Translations under genes and position numbers: made by a program
Notes under the pieces: generated by a model
The model's input: only the letters and a program-made list of their open reading frames with translations
Database searches by the model: none
Told to the model about the DNA's origin: nothing
Assembly: GCF_040500525.1 (NCBI RefSeq)
Contig: NZ_CP159402.1
Location: 1,549,501 to 1,613,500 of the forward strand
Length of the DNA: 64,000 nucleotides
From: Azospirillum formosense
Lineage (GTDB): Bacteria > Pseudomonadota > Alphaproteobacteria > Azospirillales > Azospirillaceae
Direction: 5' to 3'
In this document: in pieces, positions 26,961-35,269 of the stretch
How positions within the stretch are numbered: the stretch's first letter is position 1
How the letters are laid out: the number at the start of each line of letters is the position of its first letter

Positions 26961-28010
26961 TCAGGCGGCTGGGTCGTCCGGGGGCGTGTTCTTCGGAAAG
27001 GTCAGGACGAAGCGCGTTCCGCGTCCCGGCGCGCTGTCCACCACGATCGTCCCCTTCAGAGCCCCGGCCGCCAGATTGTGCACGATGTGCAGGCCGAGCC
27101 CGCTGCCCCCCTCGCCGCGCCGGGTGGTGAAGAAGGGGTCGAAGATCCGGGGCAGATGGTCGGCCGGGATGCCGCGGCCGTTGTCGGTGTAGACCAGCCG
27201 GACGGTGCCGGGCTCCGGCTCGTCCACCGCGATCGACAGGACGCCGCCCTGCCCCTCCGTGCCCTGCGCGTCGACGAAGGCGTGGGTGACGGAATTCATC
27301 ACGAGGTTGGTCAGGATCTGCGACAGCGCGCCCGGATAGCTGTCGACCACCAGCCCATCCGGACAGGACACCCCGATGCTGTGCCGGCCCTGGCGCAGCT
27401 TCGGCTCCAGGCTGACCAGCGTTTCCTGGATGTAGCGGTTGAGGTTCACCGCCCGCCGCTCGGCGCTGGCCCGGTCGACCGCCACCTGCTTGAAGCTGGC
27501 GATCAGCTTGGCCGCCCGCTCGCAATTGGTCAGGATCAGCGCCGCGGTGTCCGTCGCCGTGGCCAGATAGCGGGAAAAATCCGCCTTGCTCAGTTCCCCG
27601 GACTGGGCGCGCCGGCGCAGCCCGGCGGTGGCGTCCGACAGATGCGACGCGCAGGACACGGCGATGCCCACGGGCGTGTTGATCTCATGCGCCACCCCGG
27701 CCACCAGGGCACCCAGGGAGGCCAGCTTCTCGGCGCGGACCATCGCCTCCTGCGCCTCGCGCAGGTCGGCCAGCGCGGTTTCCGCCTCCTGCCGCCGGCG
27801 CTCCAGCTCCTGGTTGGCCGAGCCGAGCTGCGCCTGCAGCCGGTCGCTGACCCGGACCAGCCGGCGCTGCTCGCGCGTGCTGCGCTGGAACGCCTCCACC
27901 AGCGCCTCGAAGTCGGCGCGCAGTTCGGGCGCGGCGGTGCCCAGCCTCTCCCCCAGAAGGCGGGCCCGCTCGATGGCCTGCTCCTCAGCGGCGAAGAGGT
28001 TGAAGGTCAT
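26961..28010 (-). CDS. soluble sensor histidine kinase, translationally coupled to the SiaC-like gene
   Basis: 349-aa cytoplasmic histidine kinase. An N-terminal helical/coiled-coil region (about 1-95) contains no recognisable sensor domain. H108 is in LVAGVAHEINTPVG. The ATPase domain has an N box (NLVMNSVTHAF), G1 (DNGRGIP), F box (FDPFFTTR) and G2 (GGSGLGLHIV). ATG 28010 overlaps the stop of the SiaC-like gene by ATGA. The coupling suggests that SiaC phosphorylation state controls this kinase, in the position that a diguanylate cyclase holds in Pseudomonas sia operons. That is an inference. Confidence 0.87.
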   Translation of the reverse strand: MTFNLFAAEEQAIERARLLGERLGTAAPELRADFEALVEAFQRSTREQRRLVRVSDRLQAQLGSANQELERRRQEAETALADLREAQEAMVRAEKLASLGALVAGVAHEINTPVGIAVSCASHLSDATAGLRRRAQSGELSKADFSRYLATATDTAALILTNCERAAKLIASFKQVAVDRASAERRAVNLNRYIQETLVSLEPKLRQGRHSIGVSCPDGLVVDSYPGALSQILTNLVMNSVTHAFVDAQGTEGQGGVLSIAVDEPEPGTVRLVYTDNGRGIPADHLPRIFDPFFTTRRGEGGSGLGLHIVHNLAAGALKGTIVVDSAPGRGTRFVLTFPKNTPPDDPAA

Positions 28011-28405
28011 GACGCCCCGTCTGCGGGAATCTGTTTCAGCGTGAAGGCGACGTGCTCCAGGTCCTCGGCGAAATCCTCGCCCAGCTCCTGCATCGACTCG
28101 TCGTTTTCCTCGTAGCACCAGGTGACGGAGATGCTGCGCCCGTCGCCGGCCGCCGTCTCCAGCATCTGGAAGATGTTCATCAGGGCCTTCGCGCTGGAGC
28201 TGTTGAAATACAGCAGTTCCATGTCGAAGCGGATGGGGTGGCCGCCGGCTTCGGCAAGGAAGGCGCGGAGGGCTGCGAAGATCGGGCCGAAGAAGGTCGC
28301 GACGTCGTCGGGATAGGACTCGCCGCTCAGGCGGAGAACGCCCTGGGCGAAGTCGAAATCGACTTCGGGCGTCCGGCCCGTTGCGGGTATTTTCAGGGAT
28401 TCCAT
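28007..28405 (-). CDS. SiaC-like regulatory phosphoprotein (DUF1987)
   Basis: 132-aa DUF1987 protein. The family start MESLKIPATGRTPEV and SGESYPDDVATFFGPI are clear. The conserved LLYFNSSSAKALMNIF matches the segment that carries the phosphorylated Thr/Ser in SiaC; here the serines are at about 69-71. SiaC homologues switch binding partner when phosphorylated by SiaB and dephosphorylated by SiaA. ATG 28405 fits the family; a GTG at 28423 is the alternative. It lies 26 bases after the SiaB-like gene and overlaps the histidine kinase by 4 bases. Confidence 0.85.
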   Translation of the reverse strand: MESLKIPATGRTPEVDFDFAQGVLRLSGESYPDDVATFFGPIFAALRAFLAEAGGHPIRFDMELLYFNSSSAKALMNIFQMLETAAGDGRSISVTWCYEENDESMQELGEDFAEDLEHVAFTLKQIPADGAS

Positions 28406-28431
28406 GGTCGTCCGGATGTCCACAGCCGCTC

Positions 28432-28983
28432 TCAGATCCGAGCTTTGAGGCAGAAGAAGCTCTTGCCGTCGTCCAAGTCGAGGAAGTCGTACTCGATGGG
28501 TTCGCTGGCACGCCGCGCGATCTCGATCAGCCCGATGTTCGCACCGCGCGCGCCCTCTTCCGGGGTCTCGCGCAACTGCTCCCGGTAATAGGTCTTGATC
28601 GCGTCCTTGTCCAAGCCCTTGAGATACTCCAACCGGTCGCGCAGGCGCGGCACGTCGGCGTTGTACACGGTGTTGCCGCAGACGATGAACACCTTCCCGC
28701 CTTCCATGCCGATGGTGACCATCCCGGCGCTGAGCTCGACCGGCTTCTCGCGCGCGCCGGTCACCTTCTCGGCGGAATAGCGGATGATGTTCTGCATCTG
28801 CTCGACGAAGACGGCGAAGACCCGGCGGACCGTCGGGCCGTCGGTTTCCTCCAGCGTCATCTTTTCACGCAACGCCTCGCCCAAGGAATAGAGTATCCCC
28901 TCGGAGAGATAGCCGCTGAACGAGAAGATGATGCCTTTCTCGTCAAGGTCCCGTTTGATCCCGGCATATTGCTGAGCGAGCAT
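28432..28983 (-). CDS. SiaB-like protein kinase (DUF6272)
   Basis: 183-aa soluble protein of the SiaB family. Matching segments include IIFSFSGYLSEGILYSLGEAL, RVFAVFVEQMQNIIRYS (a helix with the N-box-like QN), VFIVCGNTVYN, YYREQLRETPEEGARGANIGL and a terminal FFCLKARI. It is a GHKL-type fold kinase that phosphorylates its SiaC partner. ATG 28983 matches the family N-terminus; a GTG at 29025 would add 14 residues. It is first gene of a SiaB-SiaC-histidine kinase operon. Confidence 0.83.
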   Translation of the reverse strand: MLAQQYAGIKRDLDEKGIIFSFSGYLSEGILYSLGEALREKMTLEETDGPTVRRVFAVFVEQMQNIIRYSAEKVTGAREKPVELSAGMVTIGMEGGKVFIVCGNTVYNADVPRLRDRLEYLKGLDKDAIKTYYREQLRETPEEGARGANIGLIEIARRASEPIEYDFLDLDDGKSFFCLKARI

Positions 28984-29154
28984 AATGGAGTCCACGGCTC
29001 TTCCGTTGGATTGCGAAAAGGCCACCCGCCGCGTCTGAAGGGTCCGGACCGGTTTCCGGAGATCGCGTCGGCCTTGTTATGAGCACGTTACATTTCCGTC
29101 CGCCGCGCTGGAAGGATTATTGGGGGAGGACGGCGACGGACCGGCCTTGCGCGA

Positions 29155-30930
29155 TCAGCCTTTCACGGGAAGGCGGACGCGGAAGAGGCTTCCCTGCCCG
29201 ACCGTGCTTTCGGCGCTGATCGAACCGCCGTGCAGCAGGATGATCTGCCGCACGGTGTTCAGCCCGATGCCGGTTCCCGGCACGCCCGCCGATCCGGTCC
29301 CCCGGTAATGCCGCTCGAACAGCAGGGGCAGTTCATGCTGCGGGATGCCGCGCCCCTGGTCGGCCACCTCGACCACCGCCATGCCGCCGTCGCTCCGGCC
29401 GCGCACGGTGATGCGGCAGTCGCCGTCCGAGTATTTGAAGGCGTTGTTCAGCAGGTTGCTGAACAGCATGCCCAGCAGATGCCCGTCGGCCATCACCACC
29501 GGCGGCAAGCCGTCGAGGTCCAGATGGAAGTCGCAGCCGGTGTAGGCGGTGCGGAAGGGTTCCGTCACCGACCGCAGCAGCGCCCGCAGGTCGACCTCGC
29601 CCCGCTGCACCCGCAGCGTTCCGGCCTGCAGCCGCTCGTCGGTCAGATGCGTGTCGATCAGACCGGTCAGGCGCTGGACGCTGCTGCGGATGACGCGCAG
29701 CCGTTCCAGCGAGTCCGGGGTTTCGCGCTCCGCCCGCAGCGTCAGCATCTGGGCGGCGCTGTCGATGATGGCCAGCGGCGTGCGGAACTCGTGGCTGACC
29801 ATGGTGACGAACTGGCGCTGCTGCTCGCGGGCGACCAGCTCCGCCTCAAGCGCCCGCTCCACCCGCTCCTTGGCGGCGACCAGGGCGGCCTGGTTGGCGG
29901 CCAGCTCGGCCGTCCGCTCGCTGACGCGCCGTTCCAGCGACTGGTTCAGCGCCACCAGATCCTCGTACAGGCACACATTGTCGAAGCCGATGATGACACG
30001 GGCGCAGAACAGCTCCAGCAGCCGATGATCGTCTTCGCGATAGGGCTCGCTCCGCTCCAGCGCGAACACCGTCGTCCCATGCTCCCGCGTGCGGAAGGCC
30101 AGGATGCAGCGCGACGACCCGAAATTGCTCTGCTGCGTCTCGAAGGCAGCGATCACCTGGGCGGTGAGTTCGGGCTCCAGCGTGTCGGAGGCGGGCCGCC
30201 CGACGAACCGCGAGAAGCGGCCGGAGCCGGCGACCACGGTGGCCCGCGTCTTGCCGTCGCCGCGGTCCACCATGCGGCAGGCCAGCACGGCGCCGCCGCT
30301 GTGGTCGACGACCTTGCTGAGCTGGTCGACCAGTTCCTCCACCAGCGTGCGCATCGAACGGGTTTCGAACAGCGGGGCGGAGGCGGCGAGGATGCGTTCA
30401 AGTCCCTGGCGGTGCCGCTCGATGGTCACGATGTCGCGCCACGCCCGCAGCCCGCTGACCAGCGTGGTGAACAGGCGCTGGGCGGTGAGTTCGCTCTTGG
30501 CCTTGTAATCGTTGATGTCGTAGGCGACGACCACGTCCCGCTCCGGCGCCTGTCCGGGCTGGCCGGTGCGCAGGATGATGCGCATGCGGTGGTTGTTCAG
30601 ATCCTCGCGGATGAAGCGGACCAGACGCAGGCCGGCGTCGTCGGTCTCCATCACCACGTCAAGCAGCGCCACCGGGATGTCCGGGCGGGTCAGAAGCAAC
30701 GACCGGGCCGCCGCCGCGGAGAGCGCGCTGACCACCTCGAACGGACGGTCTTCGAACTCGAAATCGCGCAGCAGCACCTCGGTCATGGTGTGGACCTGGG
30801 GATCGTCGTCGACCACCAGAACGGGCCATGGGTCCGCCGGCCGGGCGTTGGCCGTGGAGTCGTCGGCGAAGCCGTCGTCAGGTCCGAACAACGGTTCGTC
30901 GTCCAGACCTTCGTCCATACCCTGGCCCAT
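29155..30930 (-). CDS. hybrid regulator: REC + DUF3369 + histidine kinase
   Basis: 591-aa soluble protein. The receiver domain (about 36-160) has D91 in ALLDVVMETDDAG. The DUF3369 GAF-like domain (about 165-320) contains TRSMRTLVEELVDQL and CARVIIGFDNVCLYEDL, and a coiled coil (about 325-370) follows. HisKA has H380 in FVTMVSHEFRTPL. The HATPase domain has N box SNLLNNAFKYS, G1 DQGRGIP and G2 GTGIGLNTVRQ. The input is a phosphorelay receiver, so it probably receives phosphate from another kinase, perhaps the one at 26961. ATG 30930 has a strong GGAGGAG site. It ends 172 bases before the SiaB-like gene. Confidence 0.9.
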   Translation of the reverse strand: MGQGMDEGLDDEPLFGPDDGFADDSTANARPADPWPVLVVDDDPQVHTMTEVLLRDFEFEDRPFEVVSALSAAAARSLLLTRPDIPVALLDVVMETDDAGLRLVRFIREDLNNHRMRIILRTGQPGQAPERDVVVAYDINDYKAKSELTAQRLFTTLVSGLRAWRDIVTIERHRQGLERILAASAPLFETRSMRTLVEELVDQLSKVVDHSGGAVLACRMVDRGDGKTRATVVAGSGRFSRFVGRPASDTLEPELTAQVIAAFETQQSNFGSSRCILAFRTREHGTTVFALERSEPYREDDHRLLELFCARVIIGFDNVCLYEDLVALNQSLERRVSERTAELAANQAALVAAKERVERALEAELVAREQQRQFVTMVSHEFRTPLAIIDSAAQMLTLRAERETPDSLERLRVIRSSVQRLTGLIDTHLTDERLQAGTLRVQRGEVDLRALLRSVTEPFRTAYTGCDFHLDLDGLPPVVMADGHLLGMLFSNLLNNAFKYSDGDCRITVRGRSDGGMAVVEVADQGRGIPQHELPLLFERHYRGTGSAGVPGTGIGLNTVRQIILLHGGSISAESTVGQGSLFRVRLPVKG

Positions 30931-31224
30931 GCTCTCCTCCACGCATGACCTACCCAAATGGTTCCGCATCGACGGACAAGGAAGGCACCAAAGCGGTACG
31001 AGACCTAAGCCCACCCGTCCAGGGCTGTATCAAATTGTCACAAAACGCCATGCATAAGAGACAGCTGGCACGAATTTGGGCCGATTCTGCCCTTTGATGA
31101 ATACCCAAGTATTACCGTAATCTTTTATACTCTCCGAAAATGAGGGAGCTGGCCCGCGTATGGACATGGATCTCAAGGGCAGAGACCTCGAAAGGGGGAT
31201 ACCTATGGCAGGGACCTGGACGGC
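30931..31224. other. intergenic region between divergent genes
   Basis: 294 bases without a convincing gene. It contains an AT-rich patch (about 31090-31140) with TATACT at 31126-31131, which may be the -10 of the plus-strand hypothetical operon. No good -35 is seen at standard spacing. Nothing else is recognised. Confidence 0.4.
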
Positions 31225-32304
31225 ATGACCTCAGATTGCACAGGCCTGAACGGTGCGCCCCTGGACGGTCCGGAGCCGGACGGTGCGCCGGCTGGCCGGT
31301 ACGCGGCCTTCCGCCGGTTCCTGTCGCGCTTCGACCACCGTCCCGGCGCGGCGCGGGCCGCGGAGCGACCGCCCGGGCTGCCGGTGCGCGCCATGCTTCT
31401 CGGCCTGCTGTCCAGCCGGCGGCAGGCGCACACCCGCCGCCTGTGGGCGCGCTGGCTGGAGCCGGTGATGCTGCGCGATCCGGTCCTGCTGACGATCGCC
31501 GACCCGCTGCCCGGCTGCATCCGCGTGCTCGACACCGCCGGCTGGTGGCCCGCCCTGTCGCGGCGCATGGACGACCTGCCGGCCACCCTGCAGACCCGTC
31601 TGGACAACCGGCTGGCCGACGGCGCCCTGGATCGGGTGCTCGCCTCGCCGGAGATGGTGGACTGGGCGGAAACGCTCCGCGACCGCTCGCTGACCGTCCT
31701 GGACGCGCTGCGCACCGACCCCGCCGCGCTCGCCCTGTTCCTGGAGGAGGCCAACACCCACCGCATGCGCGCCGCCAGCGCCCTGGCGATCCCCGGCGGC
31801 GTCGTGGCGCTCCGGCCGCTGGACGGCGCGGACGTGGAAACATTGACCGCCGCGCTGCGCCTGTCCGACAGCTGGCGGGCGCTGGGCGGGCGGGCGCCGG
31901 ACATGGAGATCGACGAGTTGCTGGCCTGCGTGCGCGGCGCGCTGGCCGACGACGGCATCCCGCCGGAGGCGATGGCCCTGTTCGCGGTGGCCGGTCTCTA
32001 CACGCGCCGCGATCCCCTGCTCGGCGCGGCGCTGCGGGCGCTGCTGCCGTTGCCGCTGGTCGATTCCGCCGCCGCATGGCTGACGGCGCACAGCGAGGAG
32101 ACGGATGGCGGCGTCTCGGACTTACCGTTGCCCGGCGGCGGCCCGGCGCACGGTTCGGACCGCGGGCTGCGGGACCTGTTCGAAGCCGCGCGGCGCTCCG
32201 GGCCGTCCCTGCCCACCGCGCCGGCCCAACGGCTGGCGTCCCCCCTCGCCGGGGCGATGAACGCCACCGGCGCACCGGGGGCGCGCTGGCCGGGCGCGCG
32301 CTGA
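31225..32304 (+). CDS. conserved-looking hypothetical protein, first gene of a three-gene cluster
   Basis: 359-aa soluble, Ala/Leu/Arg-rich, mainly helical protein with no signal peptide or membrane segment. Segments such as LPVRAMLLGLLSSRRQAHTR, LFLEEANTHRMRAASALAIP and LFAVAGLYTRRDPLLGAALR suggest an all-helical repeat fold. The last 60 residues are Gly/Pro/Ser-rich and probably disordered. Followed after 19 bases by a membrane-anchored coiled-coil gene and then another, so the three probably work together. No family is recognised. Start ATG 31225 has only a weak GGA site. Confidence 0.65.
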   Translation: MTSDCTGLNGAPLDGPEPDGAPAGRYAAFRRFLSRFDHRPGAARAAERPPGLPVRAMLLGLLSSRRQAHTRRLWARWLEPVMLRDPVLLTIADPLPGCIRVLDTAGWWPALSRRMDDLPATLQTRLDNRLADGALDRVLASPEMVDWAETLRDRSLTVLDALRTDPAALALFLEEANTHRMRAASALAIPGGVVALRPLDGADVETLTAALRLSDSWRALGGRAPDMEIDELLACVRGALADDGIPPEAMALFAVAGLYTRRDPLLGAALRALLPLPLVDSAAAWLTAHSEETDGGVSDLPLPGGGPAHGSDRGLRDLFEAARRSGPSLPTAPAQRLASPLAGAMNATGAPGARWPGAR

Positions 32305-32323
32305 TGGTTCGGATGGTGACGCG

Positions 32324-32896
32324 ATGAACATGGACACCTTCGCCCTGGCCGTGCTGGTCCTGTGCGTCGGCGCGCTCGGCCTGGCCGTGGTCTACGAGGC
32401 CTCGCGCCTGACCGCAACCGGCAGCCGCAAGGCGCTGCTGCGGCGGAAGCTGGAGGCCCAGGCCGCCGACCTCGCCGCCCTCGACCGCCGCATCGAGGAC
32501 ACCCGGGCCGAAAGCGCCGCAAGGCAGGAGGCCCTCGATCGCCTGACCGCCGAGCGCGGGCGTCTGACCGGGCTGATCGCGTCGGTCAAGGCTTCCAAGA
32601 TCGCCCTGGTGCACGAGGTCGGCGACGCGCAGAGCGGCGCCCAGCGCTATGAGAGCGAACTGCGCACCCTCCCGGATTTCGCCCGGCTCGATCCCCGGCG
32701 CATGCTGTTCGCGCGGGCGATCTGGGATCGCCGGAACATCGCCCGCGTCTGGGCCGACACGCCGGACGCGGCGGCGGCGATGCTCCAGCGCGCCTTCAGC
32801 GCGCGCAACGGGGTGCTGTCCTCGCGGCCGGAAGCGATCCCGTTGATCCCGGCCGGAAGCGGGGCCAACGACAGCGCACGGCCGGTGTCCCCATGA
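32324..32896 (+). CDS. membrane-anchored coiled-coil protein, unknown (second of cluster)
   Basis: 190 aa. One N-terminal membrane segment (about residues 6-25), then a coiled coil (about 35-105: RRKLEAQAADLAALDRRIED, then AERGRLTGLI), then a small C-terminal domain (RRMLFARAIWDRRNIARVW, AAAMLQRAFSARNG). The N-terminus would be short and periplasmic or extracytoplasmic, depending on orientation. Overlaps the next gene by ATGA. The two small proteins share the same architecture and may heterodimerise through their coils. Function is unknown. Confidence 0.7.
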   Translation: MNMDTFALAVLVLCVGALGLAVVYEASRLTATGSRKALLRRKLEAQAADLAALDRRIEDTRAESAARQEALDRLTAERGRLTGLIASVKASKIALVHEVGDAQSGAQRYESELRTLPDFARLDPRRMLFARAIWDRRNIARVWADTPDAAAAMLQRAFSARNGVLSSRPEAIPLIPAGSGANDSARPVSP

Positions 32897-33438
32897 CGGC
32901 GATCATCCTCTACGCGTCGCTGCTGCTGCTGGCCGCCAGCGTCCTGGTGAACCGGATGGGCGAGCGTCGCGTCCGCGCGGCGCGCGGCGAGATCGCCACC
33001 GCCGAAAAGGACATCCGGACCATGGAGCAGCGCCTCCAGGAGGGCCGGAAGACCCTGGAGTCGGCGCGCGGAACGCTGGGCGGGCTGGAGGAGGCGCTGG
33101 CCGAGGCCAAGCGGCAGGCCGAAATCCTGGAACGGCAACTCGACGCGGCCCAGCAGGCGCCGATGGAACTCTTCCACGTTTTCGACCGCCTGGAGGCCCG
33201 GCCCGGAACCATCTGGGAGGTGACGGTGCGGCGCGCCCCGGACGCGCTCTACACCAGCGGCGCCATGGCCGCCTCCTGGCGCGACGGGCGGGCCTATCTG
33301 GTCGTCGCCGCCAACCAGAAGGAGGCGCTGGACCGCATCGCCCAGCGCTTCCCCCGCGTGAACGGCTACGAGATCGGGCCGGTCCTGACCTGCCGCCAGT
33401 TCCTGCCCAAGGACGCGACGGAGCGAAAGCGGGCCTGA
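32893..33438 (+). CDS. membrane-anchored coiled-coil protein, unknown (third of cluster)
   Basis: 181 aa with an N-terminal membrane segment (about 3-20, MTAIILYASLLLLAASVLV), a coiled coil (about 25-90) and a compact C-terminal domain (TIWEVTVRRAPDALYTSGAMA, then GRAYLVVAANQKEALDRI). Starts inside the stop of the preceding gene (ATGA). The C-terminal domain has alternating strand/helix character. No family recognised. Confidence 0.7.
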   Translation: MTAIILYASLLLLAASVLVNRMGERRVRAARGEIATAEKDIRTMEQRLQEGRKTLESARGTLGGLEEALAEAKRQAEILERQLDAAQQAPMELFHVFDRLEARPGTIWEVTVRRAPDALYTSGAMAASWRDGRAYLVVAANQKEALDRIAQRFPRVNGYEIGPVLTCRQFLPKDATERKRA

Positions 33439-33521
33439 CCCGAGCTGTGAGGCCGGCCACAGCGTGGGGGAAACGCTGCGGCTAGAGTGGAGCGAACGAC
33501 CCTTCCACCCTGGTGACCGCC

Positions 33522-33695
33522 ATGACCCGCCACACCGCAACGCCCCCTCAATCCCCTTCCCCGCCGCAATCGTCCACGCGCGAGCGCCCGGCGCCCGGCC
33601 TCGCGTTCCTGCCCTTGGACGACCGCCGCTGCCCCCGCCGCGAGGTCGCCGTGCTGTGCGAGACCGACAGCGGCCACCGCTGGGACGGGGCTTGA
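33522..33695 (+). CDS. small ORF (57 aa), uncertain
   Basis: Pro/Ser/Thr-rich N-terminus, then LAFLPLDDRRCPRREVAVLCE and a Trp near the C-terminal end. The C-terminal half looks more protein-like than the first half. No clear Shine-Dalgarno precedes ATG 33522 (an in-frame GTG is at 33513). Its stop lies within the -35 of the riboswitch promoter. May be a real small protein or chance in GC-rich sequence. Confidence 0.3.
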   Translation: MTRHTATPPQSPSPPQSSTRERPAPGLAFLPLDDRRCPRREVAVLCETDSGHRWDGA

Positions 33696-33719
33696 CCGGA
33701 CCGCCCGCCTCCCTATATC
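33692..33719 (+). promoter_or_regulatory. candidate sigma-70 promoter of the guanidine exporter
   Basis: TTGACC (33692-33697) and TATATC (33714-33719) are 16 bp apart. Transcription would start near 33726, just before the first riboswitch hairpin. Confidence 0.55.
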
Positions 33720-33733
33720 CCGGTCGCCCTCCC

Positions 33734-33815
33734 GTGAGGACGACCTCACCACGGCGCGCCCGCTTCGGGCGTGGGGAGTTCGGCGGGGACGACCCTGCCT
33801 CCAATCCATCGGAGG
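33734..33815 (+). promoter_or_regulatory. guanidine-II (mini-ykkC) riboswitch
   Basis: Two hairpins each carry the diagnostic ACGA tetraloop: GTGAGG-ACGA-CCTCAC (33734-33749) and GGCGGGG-ACGA-CCCTGCC (33782-33799). They are joined by a 32-base linker that itself contains a GCCCG/CGGGC hairpin. This is the mini-ykkC architecture that binds guanidinium. CCTCC at 33798-33802 overlaps the 3' arm of hairpin 2 and can pair with the GGAGG ribosome site (33811-33815). Ligand-stabilised hairpin 2 would then free the site and turn translation on. The downstream gene is a Gdx/SugE exporter, the expected target. Confidence 0.92.
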
Positions 33816-33821
33816 TGTTTC

Positions 33822-34139
33822 ATGTCCTGGGTCATCCTGTTCTTCGCCGGCCTCTTTGAAATCGGCTGGGCCGTCGGCCTGAAGCAGACGGAAGGTTTCA
33901 CCCGCCCCATTCCCACCGCCCTGACCGTCGCGTCGATGGTCATCAGCCTCGCCCTGCTTGGGATGGCGCTGAAGTCGCTGCCGCTCGGCACCGCCTACGC
34001 CGTGTGGACCGGCATCGGGACGGTAGGCACCGTCGTTCTGGGCATCCTGCTTTACGGGGAATCCGCCGACATCCTGCGGCTCGGCTGCATCGCGCTGATC
34101 GTGGCGGGCATCCTCGGGCTGAAGCTGATCACGCCCTGA
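33822..34139 (+). CDS. gdx: guanidinium/quaternary ammonium exporter, SMR family
   Basis: 105-aa small multidrug resistance protein with four membrane helices. The conserved Glu in FAGLFEIGWAVGLKQTEGF (E13) and LPLGTAYAVWTGIGTVG are typical of the SugE/Gdx branch. Gdx proteins exchange guanidinium for protons. ATG 33822 has GGAGG at 33811-33815. The riboswitch directly upstream supports guanidinium as substrate over drug export. Confidence 0.92.
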   Translation: MSWVILFFAGLFEIGWAVGLKQTEGFTRPIPTALTVASMVISLALLGMALKSLPLGTAYAVWTGIGTVGTVVLGILLYGESADILRLGCIALIVAGILGLKLITP

Positions 34140-34152
34140 CCCGTCGCCGCCA

Positions 34153-35184
34153 TCAGGCGCGCTCCTTCCGCAGGGCCGCGCGCGCGGCATAGCCGATTCC
34201 CCCGACCACCGCGAGGCCGGCGAGGAAGGCGAAGCCGCGCGCCGCGGTTCCCGTCGTGCTCAGCGACAGGCGCTCCTCCTGACCGGTGAAGCGCCCGTGC
34301 GTGCGGTGAAGGCCGGGCACCGGCTCGAACAGGTTGTCGGGCCGGTCCGGTGCTTCCGCCTCCTCCGTTTCCTGTCCCTCGAAGGCGGTGAAGGCCACCC
34401 GGTAGTCGGCGTAGGCGGGAAGCGCCTGCGTGCCGAGGATCGCCTCGGCGGTGGTGAAGCCCAGCCAGTGCTCCCGCTTCGGGTCCGCCGCGGCCCGGAC
34501 GATGGCGCGGCCGATGTCGTCCGGGTCGAAGATGGCGCCGACCGGCCGCGCCCGGCGCGGCATGTGGCTGCGCGCCCAGTCGAACTGCGGCGTGTTGACG
34601 GCCGGCAGATGGACCATGGTCACCTGCAGGCGGCTGCCGTCGTGGATCAGTTCGGAGCGCAGGCTGTCGATGAAGCCGCGGATGGCGCTCTTGGCCCCGC
34701 AATAGGCGGCCTGGAGCGGGATGGAGCGGTAGGCCAGCGCCGACGCGACCTGCAGGATGAGGCCGCGGTCGCGCGGCAGCATGCGGCGCAGCGCCGCCAT
34801 CGTGCCGTGGACGGAGCCGAGATAGGTCACCTCGGTCACCCGCCGGACTTCCTCCGGCGTCAGGTCGCGGATGCGCCCGAACACCGTCACCATGGCGTTG
34901 TTGACCCAGACGTCGATGGGACCGAGCGCCCGCTCGGCCTCGGCGGCGGCGGCCTCCACCGCGTCGGCGTCGGCGACGTCGGCGGGCAGCACCAGCGCCG
35001 TGCCGCCGAGCCGCTCGATCTCCGCCGCCACGTCCTGCAGCGCGTCGCGGGAGCGCGCGATCAGCCCGACCGCCGCCCCCCATTCCCGCGCGAAGGCGAG
35101 CGCCGTCGCCCGCCCGACCCCGGCGGACGCTCCGGTGACGACGACGACGGGCCGGTTGCGGCCGGCGAGGGGGTTGATGGGCAT
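34153..35184 (-). CDS. short-chain dehydrogenase/reductase with C-terminal membrane segment
   Basis: 343 aa. Cofactor site VVTGASAGVGRAT (TGxxxGxG), NNAM in place of NNAG, and catalytic AAYCGAKSAI (YxxxK), with Ser in VASALAYRS. Beyond the SDR core (about 250 residues) lies an extra region ending in a hydrophobic helix (GFAFLAGLAVVGGIGYAARA), so the enzyme may be membrane-tethered. Substrate unknown. ATG 35184 matches the start of the fold; no neighbour on the same strand closer than 85 bases. Confidence 0.85.
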   Translation of the reverse strand: MPINPLAGRNRPVVVVTGASAGVGRATALAFAREWGAAVGLIARSRDALQDVAAEIERLGGTALVLPADVADADAVEAAAAEAERALGPIDVWVNNAMVTVFGRIRDLTPEEVRRVTEVTYLGSVHGTMAALRRMLPRDRGLILQVASALAYRSIPLQAAYCGAKSAIRGFIDSLRSELIHDGSRLQVTMVHLPAVNTPQFDWARSHMPRRARPVGAIFDPDDIGRAIVRAAADPKREHWLGFTTAEAILGTQALPAYADYRVAFTAFEGQETEEAEAPDRPDNLFEPVPGLHRTHGRFTGQEERLSLSTTGTAARGFAFLAGLAVVGGIGYAARAALRKERA

Positions 35185-35269
35185 GGCGGCGTGGCTCCGT
35201 GGGCTGGGACAAGCGTCGACGCTGTCCAAACCCGCGCGGAGCCCGCCGGTTCCGCTGGCGCCGCAGTCC

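Noticed and set aside
31064..31083. sigma-54-like TGGCAC..TTGG sequence before the hypothetical cluster
   Set aside because: GG-to-GC spacing is 11 and the TTGC box is TTGG, so it does not meet the -24/-12 rule.
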